A stretch of 64,000 nucleotides of DNA from Alphaproteobacteria bacterium. GTDB taxonomy: Bacteria > Pseudomonadota > Alphaproteobacteria > Bin95. Both the position numbers and the translations under genes were made by a program. Position 1 is the stretch's first letter, and every line of letters begins with the position of its first letter. Below the pieces are notes generated by a model. It was not told the origin of the DNA. It saw only the letters and a program-made list of their open reading frames with translations, and searched no databases. Positions 1 through 9,083 of the stretch are shown here, piece after piece. The DNA is taken from NCBI GenBank assembly GCA_020638555.1, contig JACKII010000003.1:434001-498000 (forward strand). Direction: 5' to 3'.

Positions 1-453
1 CGGCTGGCGGGCTATCGCGCCCTCACCATCGGCGGCGCGCGCGACCCGAATTTCATCACCCATCTGGACCAGATCCAAGGCGACATCGTCGCCAAAATCC
101 GCGAGACCCAGGCGGGCGTGGTCGACCCCGAGCGCTATTCCATCACCTTCCACCGCTATGGCGTGGATGGCGTCATGGGCAAGTGGGAGCCCGTGAAAAC
201 GCCCGCGCACGAGGTCGGCCTGCTGATCGACGTGATCGGCGAGACGCCCGAAATCGCCGAGGCGGTCTGCGGCCTGGCGCGCGCGAGCGTGCTGCATGTG
301 GGCTTTCCGGGACGGGTGGCGACGGCGGGCAATATCGCCTTCCCGTTCTCGCCGGCGGAAATCGAGGCCGGGCCGGTCTACGAATTCAACATCTATCACC
401 TGATGGAAATCGACGACCCCGAAGCCTTTGGCCGGCTGGAGTGGCTGCAATGA
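1..453 (+). CDS. C-terminal part of an AtuA-like (DUF1446) protein, cut by the window edge
   Basis: The frame is open from base 1 to a TGA at 451-453, so about 150 C-terminal residues are seen and the start lies outside the window. The motif TIGGARDPNFI followed by a long mixed alpha/beta segment is like the C-terminal half of the AtuA/DUF1446 family, found in acyclic terpene (citronellol/geraniol) catabolism clusters and in other acyl-CoA pathways. The next gene is a DUF4387 protein overlapping by 4 bases (ATGA), which is the usual partner of AtuA proteins and supports the call. The exact substrate cannot be told from this fragment. Confidence 0.7.
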   Translation, partial: RLAGYRALTIGGARDPNFITHLDQIQGDIVAKIRETQAGVVDPERYSITFHRYGVDGVMGKWEPVKTPAHEVGLLIDVIGETPEIAEAVCGLARASVLHVGFPGRVATAGNIAFPFSPAEIEAGPVYEFNIYHLMEIDDPEAFGRLEWLQ

Positions 454-767
454 AAGTGCTGAGCGAGGTTGCCGAGGTCATCCGCTCCAAGAATGCCGGG
501 CCGTTCGTGGTCACGTTCGACGTGTTCTTCAAGGACCGGGCTGAGTTCGAGGCCGTGCGCGCCGCGGGCCTCGTCACCCGCCAGGCGGTGTGCGAGCGCT
601 ATGGCGTCGGCGACAACGCATTGCTGGGGTTCGAGTTCTACCCGTTCGCCAACGCGCTCAAATTCTCGATCAAACGCGAGGTGAGCGCCGGCGGCCCGCG
701 CGACGCCGATGCCTATGGCGCCCAGCAACACGCCCCGCTGCTGGACATGCCGGCCCTGCCGGACTGA
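450..767 (+). CDS. DUF4387 protein, partner of the AtuA-like gene
   Basis: This 105-residue protein starts with an ATG that overlaps the upstream stop as ATGA, so the two genes are translationally coupled. The N-terminal pattern IRSKNAGPFVVTFDVFF is the hallmark of DUF4387, a small domain found either as a separate protein after AtuA/DUF1446 or fused to its C-terminus. Its chemistry is unknown; being coupled to AtuA it is probably a subunit of the same enzyme. The nested start at 183 in the same frame is ignored because it lies inside the upstream gene. Confidence 0.75.
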   Translation: MKVLSEVAEVIRSKNAGPFVVTFDVFFKDRAEFEAVRAAGLVTRQAVCERYGVGDNALLGFEFYPFANALKFSIKREVSAGGPRDADAYGAQQHAPLLDMPALPD

Positions 768-826
768 CGCGCCCGATCGGTGCGGTGAGGGGGCTGCGGT
801 CACTGCCTGGTCAATCGAAGACCGGA

Positions 827-946
827 TGTTCCCCGGGCAAGGCGGAGCCGCGACCTGGGGCTGGTAGCGGCGTGCGAACACCGCACCTTGGGTGTTCGCG
901 AGAGCGACCGGTCCCGGCCCACCGCTCCGCGGCGGCCGGGATACAC
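827..946. repeat. Family A palindromic repeat, copy 1
   Basis: This lies in the 187-base gap between two convergent genes. The centre is an exact inverted repeat, GCGAACACC (874-882) with GGTGTTCGC (891-899) and an 8-base loop. The flanks (GTTCCCCGG-like on the left, CCGGCCGCCGCGGAGCGG complement on the right) can pair imperfectly to give one long hairpin of about 120 bases. Related copies occur at about ten other places in this window. Confidence 0.75.
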
Positions 947-954
947 GGCTGGCC

Positions 955-1860
955 CTACTGGAACGCCGCAAACACCTCTTCGGCCGCCTTGAGCTGGTTG
1001 CCGGCGGCGCTCGACGGCACGATGATCGGCGTCTTCACGCCGGTGTCGTACCAGGCCTCGACCTGCTCGCGCACTTGGGCGGCCGTGCCGAACATGGTGG
1101 TGTCGGCCAGCCAGCGGTCGGTCAGGAAGTGCGGGATCTTGTCGAGTTCGCCGTCGGCAATCGCCTTCTCGACCCCGGCCATCTCCTCCTCATAGCCGAC
1201 CGACTTCCAGTAATTGCGGTAGTTCGGCAACTGCGCATAGCGCCAGAGCGTCTTGCGGTGCACCGCCTTCGCCGCCTCGACGTCGTCGCTGATGCAGGTG
1301 GGCGTCATGCAGCCGATATACCAGTTGGGGTCGGTGCGACAGGCCTCCGGCAGGTGGGCGATGGACTGGGCCGCGGCCGACCGGGCCGCGTTGGCGAACA
1401 CCATGCCGTCGGCGATCTCGCCGGCCAGCTGGATCATTTTCGGGCGCATGGCCGCCATCACCACCGGCGCCAGCTCGCCATACCCTTCGGTCGCCTTGTA
1501 GCGGGTGACGAAGTCGCGCATGTCGCCCAGCGGCTTGCCCGGCACCACGCCCATGCGTTGCAGGCTCGGCCCGTGGCTGATGCCGATGCCGAGGGTGAAG
1601 CGGCCGCCGGACATTTCGTGCATGAAGGCGGCGCTCATGGCGAAGTCGTCCACCGTGCGCGAATAGATCGGCGCGATGGAGATGCCGAACGGCATGCTCT
1701 TGGTCGTGACCGACAGCGCCTCGCAAAACGCCATGCCGCCAAGGGTGGAGGGGGTGTAGAGGCCGGCATAGCCGCGCCGTTCGATTTCCTGCGCCATTTC
1801 CAGCACCTGGGCGCGGCGGCGCGGCACGGCGGTCATGGCAAGGGCGGGGAGTTTGGCCAT
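955..1860 (-). CDS. LLM-class flavin/F420-dependent oxidoreductase
   Basis: This 301-residue protein belongs to the bacterial luciferase-like (LLM) TIM-barrel family. Typical features are an N-terminal segment in which a substrate class is scanned (ERRGYAGLYTPS), SGGRFTLGIGISHGP in the middle and a C-terminal FGTAAQVREQVEAWYDTGVK phosphate-binding-like region. Such enzymes use FMN or F420 as hydride carrier. The ATG has a GAAGGA-type ribosome site about 10 bases upstream. It stands alone, converging on the AtuA/DUF4387 pair. A cofC gene at 20.9 kb makes F420 use possible, but cofactor choice cannot be read from the sequence by eye. Confidence 0.8.
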   Translation of the reverse strand: MAKLPALAMTAVPRRRAQVLEMAQEIERRGYAGLYTPSTLGGMAFCEALSVTTKSMPFGISIAPIYSRTVDDFAMSAAFMHEMSGGRFTLGIGISHGPSLQRMGVVPGKPLGDMRDFVTRYKATEGYGELAPVVMAAMRPKMIQLAGEIADGMVFANAARSAAAQSIAHLPEACRTDPNWYIGCMTPTCISDDVEAAKAVHRKTLWRYAQLPNYRNYWKSVGYEEEMAGVEKAIADGELDKIPHFLTDRWLADTTMFGTAAQVREQVEAWYDTGVKTPIIVPSSAAGNQLKAAEEVFAAFQ

Positions 1861-1954
1861 CGGGCGATTTCCTTCGCTTGGAGTTCGGTCAACAATCGGG
1901 CCGGCATCGTAGCCGCCCGCCTCCAGCGACGTAAGAGGCGATTGCGGCCGCCCG

Positions 1955-2923
1955 CTAGGCGGCGTGGCTCCGTCCGGGCGCGGGGCAATCGTCGTCGTGC
2001 GCCTCGGTTTCCAGCGTGGCGTGGCGCACGCCGAATTCCCGGTCCAGCAGGTCGCGCACGCGCCGTTTGACCTCGGCCGGGTCGGGGCGGGTCGAGGTCA
2101 GGCGGATATGGGCCTCGACTGAGGCGCGACGCTCGTCGAACTGCCAGACATGGATATGGTGGACGTCCAGAACGCCGTCGACGCCCGCCATCGCACGGGC
2201 GATCTCCGCGGTATCCAGATGGTCCGGCGCGGCGTTCATCAGAATGCGAACCGCCTGGCCGATTTCGGTGGCGCCGTGCCAGAGCACATAGGCGGCGATG
2301 GCCAGGGTCAGTAACGGATCGATCAGGGTCCAGTCGTAGAGCAACACCACCACGCCGCCGACAATGACGGCCACCGACCCCAGGGCATCGGCGATGTTGT
2401 GCAGGAACACGGCGCGCATGTTCATGTTGTCCCGTGCCAAGGCAAGGGTCAGCAACACGGTGGCGGCGTCGATCACCAGCGCGACGCCGGCAACGATGAC
2501 CACGGTCCAGCCTTCGACCGGTTGCGGGTCCAGCAGGCGCATCACCGCCTCGACACACAGATAGAGCCCGATCAGGATCAGGGTCGTGTAATTCACCAAC
2601 GCCGCCACGATCTCCGCCCGTGCCCAGCCGAAGGTCATGCGTCCGTCCGCCGGACGCCGCGCGATCCGCCGCGCCCAAAGGGCGATCACCAGCGACATGG
2701 CGTCGGAGAAATTGTGCAGCGCATCGGCGATCAGCGCGAGGCTGCCCGACAGGACGCCGCCCACCACCTGCGCCACCGTCAGCGCCATGTTGATCGCCAC
2801 CGCCGCCGCCAGCCGGCCCTGGCCGGTATCGCCGTGCCCATGGTGATGATGGGCGTGATGATGGGCGTGGTGATGATGGGGGTGATGATGGGCGTGCTCG
2901 CGGTGCCCGTCCCGATCGGCCAT
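1955..2923 (-). CDS. Cation diffusion facilitator (Zn/Cd/Co efflux), CzcD/ZitB type
   Basis: A 322-residue inner-membrane metal/proton antiporter. The N-terminus is a histidine-rich loop (about residues 7-30, more than 15 His) that probably binds Zn before transport. Six hydrophobic segments follow, with the paired HxxxD metal sites of the family in TM2 (H70, D74 in DALHNFSDAM) and TM5 (HNIADALGS). The cytoplasmic C-terminal domain contains HIHVWQ. The start used (ATG at 2921-2923) follows a GGGAG site; a longer frame upstream lacks one. It is divergent from the nitroreductase gene. Metal specificity is inferred from family only. Confidence 0.9.
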   Translation of the reverse strand: MADRDGHREHAHHHPHHHHAHHHAHHHHGHGDTGQGRLAAAVAINMALTVAQVVGGVLSGSLALIADALHNFSDAMSLVIALWARRIARRPADGRMTFGWARAEIVAALVNYTTLILIGLYLCVEAVMRLLDPQPVEGWTVVIVAGVALVIDAATVLLTLALARDNMNMRAVFLHNIADALGSVAVIVGGVVVLLYDWTLIDPLLTLAIAAYVLWHGATEIGQAVRILMNAAPDHLDTAEIARAMAGVDGVLDVHHIHVWQFDERRASVEAHIRLTSTRPDPAEVKRRVRDLLDREFGVRHATLETEAHDDDCPAPGRSHAA

Positions 2924-3114
2924 GGGTCGTCTCCCGTTCAAGGACCGGATCCGCGGACAGGATAACAGGCTGTTCGGCGAATGCCAAAACCGGCCTGCAA
3001 GGGGGATGGCCGACAGACACGCGTCAAGGCCGGCCTTCGCAGGCCGCCGGTTTTGTGGTTCCCTGTCGGTCAACGCCCGCAAGGGCTCGCCCAACCCCGA
3101 GGAAACTTCGACCG

Positions 3115-3774
3115 ATGAGTGTCTACGATCTCGCCGTCACCGATGCCCTGCTCTCCACCACCCGCGCGGTGCGCAAGCGGCTGGACCTGAGCAAGCCGGT
3201 GCCGGACCAGGTGATCCGCGAATGCCTGGAACTGACCCTGCAAGCCCCCACCGGCAGCAACCGCCAGGGCTGGCGCTGGGTCGTCGTCACCGATGCGGAC
3301 AAGCGCGCCGCCCTGGCCGACATCTATCGCAAGGGCGCGGGCGCCTATCTGCAAGAGTCGGGAGAGCAGGCCAAGGCCGAAGGCCGGGCGCAGGACAGCC
3401 GGGTCTACGACTCGGCCCAGTATCTGGCCGACCACCTGCACGAGGTGCCGGTGCACGTTCTGCCCTGCATCCGCGCCGACCATGTGCCGGAAAACCCGCC
3501 GCGTCGGGTGTGGCCCGGCCTGATGGGCTCGATCATGCCGGCGGTCTGGAGTTTCCAACTGGCGCTGCGCGCCCGCGGCCTGGGCTCGGCGCTGACGACG
3601 CTGCACCTCGCCTATGAGAGCGAGGCCGCGGCCCTGCTCGGCATTCCGGACGGCATCATGCAGGTGGCGTTGCTGCCGGTGGCCTACACCATCGGCACCG
3701 AGTTCAAGCCGGCCAAGCGGCCGCCGCTCGACTCCGTGCTGCACTGGAACCAGTGGGACGCCGGCAAGGACTGA
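3115..3774 (+). CDS. Nitroreductase-family FMN oxidoreductase
   Basis: This 219-residue protein has the nitroreductase fold signature: STTRAVRKRLD near residue 15 (phosphate/FMN-binding arginines), QAPTGSNRQGWRW near residue 45 and GLGSALTTLH near residue 160 for the dimer flavin pocket. Family members reduce nitro groups, quinones or enones with NAD(P)H; the natural substrate is not predictable here. The ATG at 3115 is preceded by GAGGAA about 12 bases upstream; an upstream in-frame start at 3055 is not needed. It faces the MaoC gene across a repeat-bearing gap. Confidence 0.85.
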   Translation: MSVYDLAVTDALLSTTRAVRKRLDLSKPVPDQVIRECLELTLQAPTGSNRQGWRWVVVTDADKRAALADIYRKGAGAYLQESGEQAKAEGRAQDSRVYDSAQYLADHLHEVPVHVLPCIRADHVPENPPRRVWPGLMGSIMPAVWSFQLALRARGLGSALTTLHLAYESEAAALLGIPDGIMQVALLPVAYTIGTEFKPAKRPPLDSVLHWNQWDAGKD

Positions 3775-3830
3775 GGGCAACCCGCCCGCGGAGCCGTCGC
3801 GCCCCGGCGAACACGGCGGCCGCATCCGCG

Positions 3831-3988
3831 CTTTCCCGGACGCTGCGCAGCGGCGATCCGGGATCTCTCTCGCCCCGGGCAGGCACCCCGCCCCGGCCAG
3901 AGGTCCCGGCCCTCCGCCTGACGGCTCCGGCCGGGAGAGCCCGGTTGTCCGGCTTTCCCGGACGCTGCGCGGCAGCGATCCGGGATCC
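3831..3988. repeat. Two short direct copies of a family A-type hairpin arm
   Basis: Between the convergent nitroreductase and MaoC genes the unit CTTTCCCGGACGCTGCGC..GATCCGGGAT appears twice, starting at 3831 and at 3953, a spacing of about 122 bases. Each copy can fold on itself (TCCCGGA with TCCGGGA). It resembles one arm of the family A palindrome (GTTCCCCGGACGGTGCGGAG) and may be a decayed tandem copy. Confidence 0.6.
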
Positions 3989-4003
3989 CCCGCCCCGCCG
4001 GGG

Positions 4004-4522
4004 TCAGTAGTTGGCCTTGTCGTCGACCGCGTGGCCGGTGAACGGCACCAGGAACGAGCGCTCATAGCTCATGAACCGGGTCCCGTCCTGCTTGAAGGCC
4101 CGGGTCTCCACCTTGACGATGCCCTGGGTCGGCCGGCTCTTGCTCTCGCGCTTGTCGAGCACTTCCGATTCCGCATAGATCGTGTCGCCGACGAACACGG
4201 GCGCGGTCAGCTTGATCTTGTCCCAGCCCAGATTGGCAATCGCCTTCTGGGAGGTGTCGGAAACGCTCATGCCGGCCACCACGGCCAGGGTGAAGGCGCT
4301 GTTCACCAGCGGCTTTCCGAACTCGGAATGCTTGGCGTATTCGTGGTCGAAATGCAGCGGGTGCGTGTTCATGGTCAGCAGCGTGAACCAGGAATTGTCC
4401 GCCTCGTTGATGGTGCGGCCGGGGCGGTGCTCATAGATGTCGCCGACCTTGAAATCCTCGAAATAGCGGCCGAGGCTCTCGCGGTAGCGGTTCTCGCCGA
4501 CCTTTTTGGCGGAATAGCTCAT
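4004..4522 (-). CDS. MaoC-family (R)-hydratase/dehydratase
   Basis: A 172-residue single hot-dog MaoC domain. The pattern EDFKVGDIYEHRPGRTINEAD, followed by TLLTMNTHPLHFDHEYA with the catalytic Asp/His pair, is typical of enoyl-CoA hydratases of the MaoC group and of mesaconyl- or itaconyl-CoA hydratase relatives. Length matches the single-domain family. The start overlaps the stop of the upstream MFS gene by four bases (ATGA), so the pair is co-transcribed, suggesting uptake of an organic acid and hydration of its CoA thioester. The substrate is inferred only from this pairing. Confidence 0.85.
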   Translation of the reverse strand: MSYSAKKVGENRYRESLGRYFEDFKVGDIYEHRPGRTINEADNSWFTLLTMNTHPLHFDHEYAKHSEFGKPLVNSAFTLAVVAGMSVSDTSQKAIANLGWDKIKLTAPVFVGDTIYAESEVLDKRESKSRPTQGIVKVETRAFKQDGTRFMSYERSFLVPFTGHAVDDKANY

Positions 4523-5793
4523 GGGGTGGTCTTTCCTCGTGCGGGGTCCATACGGTGTCTCTGGAGGACGTACCACAGCAGACCCGCCAACTGAATGGCC
4601 AGCATGACGCCCAGCGCGGTGTGATGCGCGGCGCGGCTGTAAGTGCCGTCCGGCTCCAGCGGGAACCGGTCGATGATCAGGCCCACCCCCCACTGCGCGG
4701 CGAAACTGCCGGCGAACATCAGGCAGTTGAGCGAGGTGTTGACCCGGCCGGCCATCGCCGGGTCGAAGCGCCGGGCCAGCAACGGGAACAGCCCGATCAC
4801 CGCCGCCGAGCCGAACGCGAACAGCGGCCAGATCCCCCAGGCGAAGTCCACCAGTTCGAGCCAGGCCATGGTCTGCGCCGTCAGCGACACCGCCAGGCCG
4901 CCCAGCACCACCACCATGCCGCTGCCGCCGCGCCGGACCACCCTCTGGGAGAGCGTGCCGGAGGTCAGCATGCCGGCCATGGTCGCGGCCATCATCGCGA
5001 ACAGCGCCCATTCCTGGGCGCTCTGGCTGAAGCCGGCCACGTCGCGCAGCCAGATCGGCGCCCAGAGGCTGAGATAGGCGCCGTTGGTGCCGACGCTCGC
5101 GATCGCAATCGGCGCCACCAGCCAGACCAGCGGCGAGCGCAGCACCCGGCCGAGTTCGCGCAGCTGGCTGATCCAGCTGGCGCCCGCCGGCCCCGGTGCG
5201 CTCGGCACCAGCAGCGCGATCAGGCCCATCAGGCAGGCGCTATAGACCAGGATGGCGACGACACCGCCGCGCCAGCCGACCTCCGCCACCAGCAGGCCCA
5301 TGGGCGCCGTGCCCAGCATGCCGCCGACGCCGGTCATGGCGAACAGACTGGCGGAGACGAAGGGCAGCCGGTCCGCCGGCGCCCAGATGCGCGCCGCCTT
5401 CAGGCCGCTCATCATGCTGCAAGCCGCGCCCAGCCCCATCAGGAACCGGCCGACGATCAGGCCGAGCGGGCCGTCCGCCAGCACGAACAGCACGCTGCCC
5501 GCCGCCGCGACCGAATAGAGCGACAGCACCACCGGCCGCGGCCCGTAGCGGTCGAGCATCAAGCCCAGCGGCAATTGCATGACGCCGAACCCGAAGAAAA
5601 AGGCGCCGGTGATAAAACCCAGGTCGGCCGGCGACAGGGCGAACTCGGCCACCAGATGCGGCGCGATCAGCGCGTTCAACATCCGGTAGAGGAAGGAGAG
5701 GATCGGCGTGCAGTAAAACGGCAGCAGGAGCACGAACAGGGATTGCGCGGAGGCCACGGGCGCTCGCCCCCTTGAAAACCGGAAAGCCCGCAT
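4519..5793 (-). CDS. MFS transporter
   Basis: A 424-residue protein with about 12 hydrophobic segments and the MFS loop motif between TM2 and TM3 (GLMLDRYGPRPV). It is a secondary transporter of the inner membrane. It is coupled by a four-base overlap to the MaoC hydratase downstream, so a carboxylic acid is a reasonable but unproven substrate. The annotated ATG at 5793 gives a 12-residue basic leader before GTG at 5757, which has an AAGGGGG site and is an equally likely start. Confidence 0.85.
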   Translation of the reverse strand: MRAFRFSRGRAPVASAQSLFVLLLPFYCTPILSFLYRMLNALIAPHLVAEFALSPADLGFITGAFFFGFGVMQLPLGLMLDRYGPRPVVLSLYSVAAAGSVLFVLADGPLGLIVGRFLMGLGAACSMMSGLKAARIWAPADRLPFVSASLFAMTGVGGMLGTAPMGLLVAEVGWRGGVVAILVYSACLMGLIALLVPSAPGPAGASWISQLRELGRVLRSPLVWLVAPIAIASVGTNGAYLSLWAPIWLRDVAGFSQSAQEWALFAMMAATMAGMLTSGTLSQRVVRRGGSGMVVVLGGLAVSLTAQTMAWLELVDFAWGIWPLFAFGSAAVIGLFPLLARRFDPAMAGRVNTSLNCLMFAGSFAAQWGVGLIIDRFPLEPDGTYSRAAHHTALGVMLAIQLAGLLWYVLQRHRMDPARGKTTP

Positions 5794-5867
5794 TCGTCGC
5801 GGGCCGGGAGCCCGTTACTATCCCGGCCATCGCCGTTTGTCAGGCGGAAATGGCGCTGGCCCGCGCG

Positions 5868-8117
5868 CTACTTGCTCTTCGCCTCGTAGACGCCGTCCCA
5901 ATCAGAGCCGGGCGGCTCGTCCACCAGTTCGCGGATACGGGCCAGATATTCCGCATAGAGGCCGTCGAGCCCGCCGGGAAGATCGCCGACCGCCGCCCGC
6001 TCGCGGATCTCGATCAGGCGGATGGCCTCGGCCCAGTCCTGCGCCCGATAGGCGGCAAGCACCGCCTCGTGGTGCGCCTTCAACGCCCGGTAGTCCGGCG
6101 TTTCCGCCAGGTCCGCCCCGCCCAGCACCGTGAAGATGCGCACCGCGTTCTGCTTGCCCTTCACCCGGATCAGGTCGAGTTCCAGATAGGCAAAGCCCGG
6201 CGCCAGTTCGACCGAGTCCTCACCCACCACCAGGTCGACGCCATAGGTCTTGGATTGCCCTTCCAGGCGCGAGGCGGTGTTGACCGTGTCGCCCAGGCAC
6301 GAATAGTCGAAGCGCTGGTCGGAGCCGACATTGCCGACGACGCAATCGCCGGTGTTGATGCCCATGCCGATGCGCACCGGCGGCAGTTCGCGCCCTTCCG
6401 CCTCGGCCTCCAGCCGCCATTGCGGCTCCAGCACCCGCAACCGTTCGCGCATTTGCAACGTGGCATGGACCGCGCGGCTCGCGTGCTGCGGCTCGTCCAG
6501 GGGCGCGTTCCAGAACGCCATGATGGCGTCGCCCATATACTTGTCGATGGTGCCGCCGGTGCTGAGGATCGTGTCCGTCATGGGCGTCAGGAACTTGTTG
6601 ATGAACTGGGTCAGCTGGAACGGCGTCATGCTCTCCGAAATCGGCGTGAAGCCGCGGATATCGCAGAACATCAGCGTCAGTTGCCGCTGCACCCCGCCCA
6701 GTTGCGGGTCCTCGCCGCTGTCGGCCATGCGCTGCACCAGGGCCGGCGAGAGATAGCGGCCGAACGTGCTGCGCACCCGCGTGCGCTCGCGCTCGCTCAA
6801 CACGTATTGTGTGGCCGTCACCACCAGATAGACGATCAACGCCGCCAGGGTCGCATACAGCGGGTCGACCAGCAGATTGGCGTTGGCATAGGCAAACCAG
6901 GACGCATACGCCCCGCCCGCCGCGATCACGATCCCGATCAGGGCACAGTACATGGGGCCTAGCCAGGGGGTCGCCATGGCGAATATCAGGCCCAGAACGG
7001 CCAGCCCCAGGAATTCGGCCGCATTGGCCCAGCCCGGCCGCAGCAGAAAATCGCCGAGGATCATCTGCTCCAATGCCTGGGCGTGGATCAGGATTCCGGG
7101 CGCGTCGCTGCGGAACGGCGTCGCCCGCAAGTCGCGCAGTCCCGGAGCCGTCGCCCCGATCAGCACGATCTGCCCCTCGATCTTGTCGATGACCGAATTC
7201 GGCTCTTGCAGGATCTTCCAGGCGGGCACCTCGCGTTCGGCCATGGGGCGGGTGTAATGCACCCAGAACCGGCTGTCGGCTGTCATCGGCACTTCGATCT
7301 GCCCGACCCGCAGCAGGTTCAGGCCCAACATGGTGCCGAACCGGTCCTCCCCGGCCGCCTCGGCCGAGCGCGCGATAATGGTCGAGGCGTTTTGGGCAAC
7401 CCGCAGCGCCTCGATGGAGATCGTCGGCAGGACAACGCCATGGATCTGCCCCAGCAGCGGAATGCGGCGGACGATGCCGTCGCGCTCCGGCGTGTAGCCG
7501 AAATTGGCGATTCCCGAGGCCGCCTCCTCCAACGGCAGCAGATTGCGGCTGGCCGAACCGTATTTCGGAATCCGGTCGATCACGTCCTGATGACCGGCAA
7601 ACCCGGCCTTGCGCTGGAATTTGAAAGACTTGTCGTCGCCCGGCTTCAGGATCATGCCAAGAACGGTGGGCGAACTGGCGATCGCGCGCCGCAGCAACTC
7701 GTCATGGTCCGGCAGGTCGCGCACCAGCGGCTCGATCTCCTGCCGGTGCTTCTGGTCCATTGACCAGTCGGCGACCACCCGATCCGGCGAGGTGCGGTCC
7801 GGCTCGGCGAAAATGATATCGAAGGCGATGGCCGCCGCGCCCATTTCCGTCAGATTGTCGATCATCTGGGCGATGTAATGGCGCGGCCAGGGCCACTGCC
7901 CGAGACGGGCCAGCGAATCCTCGTCGATCGTGATCACGCGCACCGGCGCCGGCGCATACACCCGCGGCTGCCAAAGTTGGTACTGGTCGAACACCAGATG
8001 GCGGGCGATGATCAACGGCCCCGGATCGAACCAACGCAATGCCAGCGCCAACGCCAACGCCAGCAGGCCCATCGCCATCACCACCAAACGCCGCTGCCAC
8101 GGCAAACGTGCCCGCAA
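5868..8117 (-). CDS. CHASE2-domain adenylate cyclase (class III)
   Basis: A 749-residue membrane signalling enzyme. A TM helix near residues 11-27 leads into a periplasmic CHASE2 sensor (WPWPRHYIAQMIDNL, FDIIFAEPDRTS), then three TM helices (about 355-430) and a cytoplasmic class III cyclase domain from about 470. The metal aspartates are in FCDIRGFT (about 484) and MGDAIMAFWN (about 530), and the Lys in DKYMGDAI is typical of ATP rather than GTP selection. It makes cAMP in response to an unknown periplasmic signal. Translation starts at TTG with a strong AGGAGAGG site just upstream. Confidence 0.92.
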   Translation of the reverse strand: MRARLPWQRRLVVMAMGLLALALALALRWFDPGPLIIARHLVFDQYQLWQPRVYAPAPVRVITIDEDSLARLGQWPWPRHYIAQMIDNLTEMGAAAIAFDIIFAEPDRTSPDRVVADWSMDQKHRQEIEPLVRDLPDHDELLRRAIASSPTVLGMILKPGDDKSFKFQRKAGFAGHQDVIDRIPKYGSASRNLLPLEEAASGIANFGYTPERDGIVRRIPLLGQIHGVVLPTISIEALRVAQNASTIIARSAEAAGEDRFGTMLGLNLLRVGQIEVPMTADSRFWVHYTRPMAEREVPAWKILQEPNSVIDKIEGQIVLIGATAPGLRDLRATPFRSDAPGILIHAQALEQMILGDFLLRPGWANAAEFLGLAVLGLIFAMATPWLGPMYCALIGIVIAAGGAYASWFAYANANLLVDPLYATLAALIVYLVVTATQYVLSERERTRVRSTFGRYLSPALVQRMADSGEDPQLGGVQRQLTLMFCDIRGFTPISESMTPFQLTQFINKFLTPMTDTILSTGGTIDKYMGDAIMAFWNAPLDEPQHASRAVHATLQMRERLRVLEPQWRLEAEAEGRELPPVRIGMGINTGDCVVGNVGSDQRFDYSCLGDTVNTASRLEGQSKTYGVDLVVGEDSVELAPGFAYLELDLIRVKGKQNAVRIFTVLGGADLAETPDYRALKAHHEAVLAAYRAQDWAEAIRLIEIRERAAVGDLPGGLDGLYAEYLARIRELVDEPPGSDWDGVYEAKSK

Positions 8118-8545
8118 AGTCGCCTCTCCTTCCCTCTACCGCACGCGCCGAATTCTACCGCGGGCCGTCTCGGCTGACATCAGCATAGTCCGCCACGCCC
8201 GCCACATCCTATCATTGATAGCGCGCCCGTCATCACAACCAAAGAGACAAGTCATTGGTTCCGAAAGCATGGTTCCCCAAAATAAGAAAAAATTCGTTTT
8301 GCTCAAGACATCGGCAGTCGCATGAGGGAACCGGGTACCCTGGCCGCCTGTGACAATTGCGGCACCGCAGCTGCGGTCGGCAAGAGCGACGCAGGCGCCG
8401 GTCGGCACGCGTTGGCCGCCGCCATGACGGCAAATGTGGTAATTCTCACGCAGGATGCGGATAAGTCTCTTTCGCATGCGATGCCACTGCCCTACATCTG
8501 AACCGTGTGTTACCCTCTAAGCCTTTCCCCCTAAGGAGATGGACC
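8118..8545. other. 428-base intergenic region between the divergent cyclase and peroxiredoxin genes
   Basis: No convincing gene was seen; small frames here lack family features. It has an unusually AT-rich stretch around 8270-8310 and a perfect 14-base palindrome, ACCGCAGCTGCGGT, at 8364-8377. It presumably carries both promoters. A small RNA is possible but not supported by a terminator before the peroxiredoxin start. Confidence 0.4.
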
Positions 8546-9034
8546 ATGGCTGCAGTGAAAGCTGGCGATAAGGTTCCGAGCACAACGATCCGGATGATGG
8601 GTGCCGACGGTCGTCCCGCCGCGACCTCGACCGACGACTATTTCAAAGGCAAGAAGGTGGTGGTGTTTGCGGTGCCGGGTGCCTTCACCCCCACCTGCTC
8701 GGCCAAGCACCTGCCGGGCTTTATCGAGAAGGCGGACCAGATCAAGGCGAAGGGCGTCGACACGATCGCCTGCATCGCCGTGAACGATGCCTTCGTCATG
8801 GATGCCTGGGGCAAGTCCGCCCATGCCGACGGCAAGGTGGACATGCTCTCCGACGGCAATGGCGACCTGGCCAAGGCCATGGGCCTGGAGCTGGACGCGA
8901 CCGGCGGCGGCCTCGGCCATCGCTCGCAGCGCTTCGCCATGGTCGTCGAGGACGGCAAGATCACCCAGTTGAACGTCGAAGCGCCGGGCGCGTTCGAAGT
9001 GTCCAGCGCCGAGCACGTGCTGGGTCAGCTCTGA
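8546..9034 (+). CDS. Peroxiredoxin, Prx5/PMP20 subfamily
   Basis: A 162-residue thiol peroxidase that reduces hydrogen and alkyl peroxides. The peroxidatic cysteine is C51 in VPGAFTPTCSAKH, the Prx5-type motif, and a second cysteine near residue 76 (DTIACIAV) is in the position seen in many Prx5 enzymes. The C-terminal KITQLNVEAPGAFEVSSAE is also typical, and the length is usual. The ATG at 8546 has an AAGGAG site 7 bases upstream; the longer frame from 8507 is not needed. Two hairpins follow the gene, the second with a T run. Confidence 0.93.
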   Translation: MAAVKAGDKVPSTTIRMMGADGRPAATSTDDYFKGKKVVVFAVPGAFTPTCSAKHLPGFIEKADQIKAKGVDTIACIAVNDAFVMDAWGKSAHADGKVDMLSDGNGDLAKAMGLELDATGGGLGHRSQRFAMVVEDGKITQLNVEAPGAFEVSSAEHVLGQL

Positions 9035-9041
9035 GCCGACA

Positions 9042-9077
9042 CCGAACCCCGGAAGCGGCATCGCCTCCGGGGTTCGG
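9042..9077 (+). other. Stem-loop just after the peroxiredoxin gene
   Basis: CCGAACCCCGGA (9042-9053) pairs perfectly with TCCGGGGTTCGG (9066-9077). It lacks a T run, so it may stabilise the mRNA 3-prime end ahead of the terminator that follows. Confidence 0.6.
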
Positions 9078-9083
9078 CCACAG

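Noticed and set aside
2840..2910. GTGATGATGGGCGTG microsatellite-like stretch on the plus strand
   Set aside because: It encodes the His-rich N-terminus of the CDF transporter on the other strand, so it is coding and not a separate repeat.
8136..8477. Minus-strand small frame (113 codons) in the cyclase/peroxiredoxin gap
   Set aside because: Basic, low-information composition, no ribosome site of note and no domain pattern.
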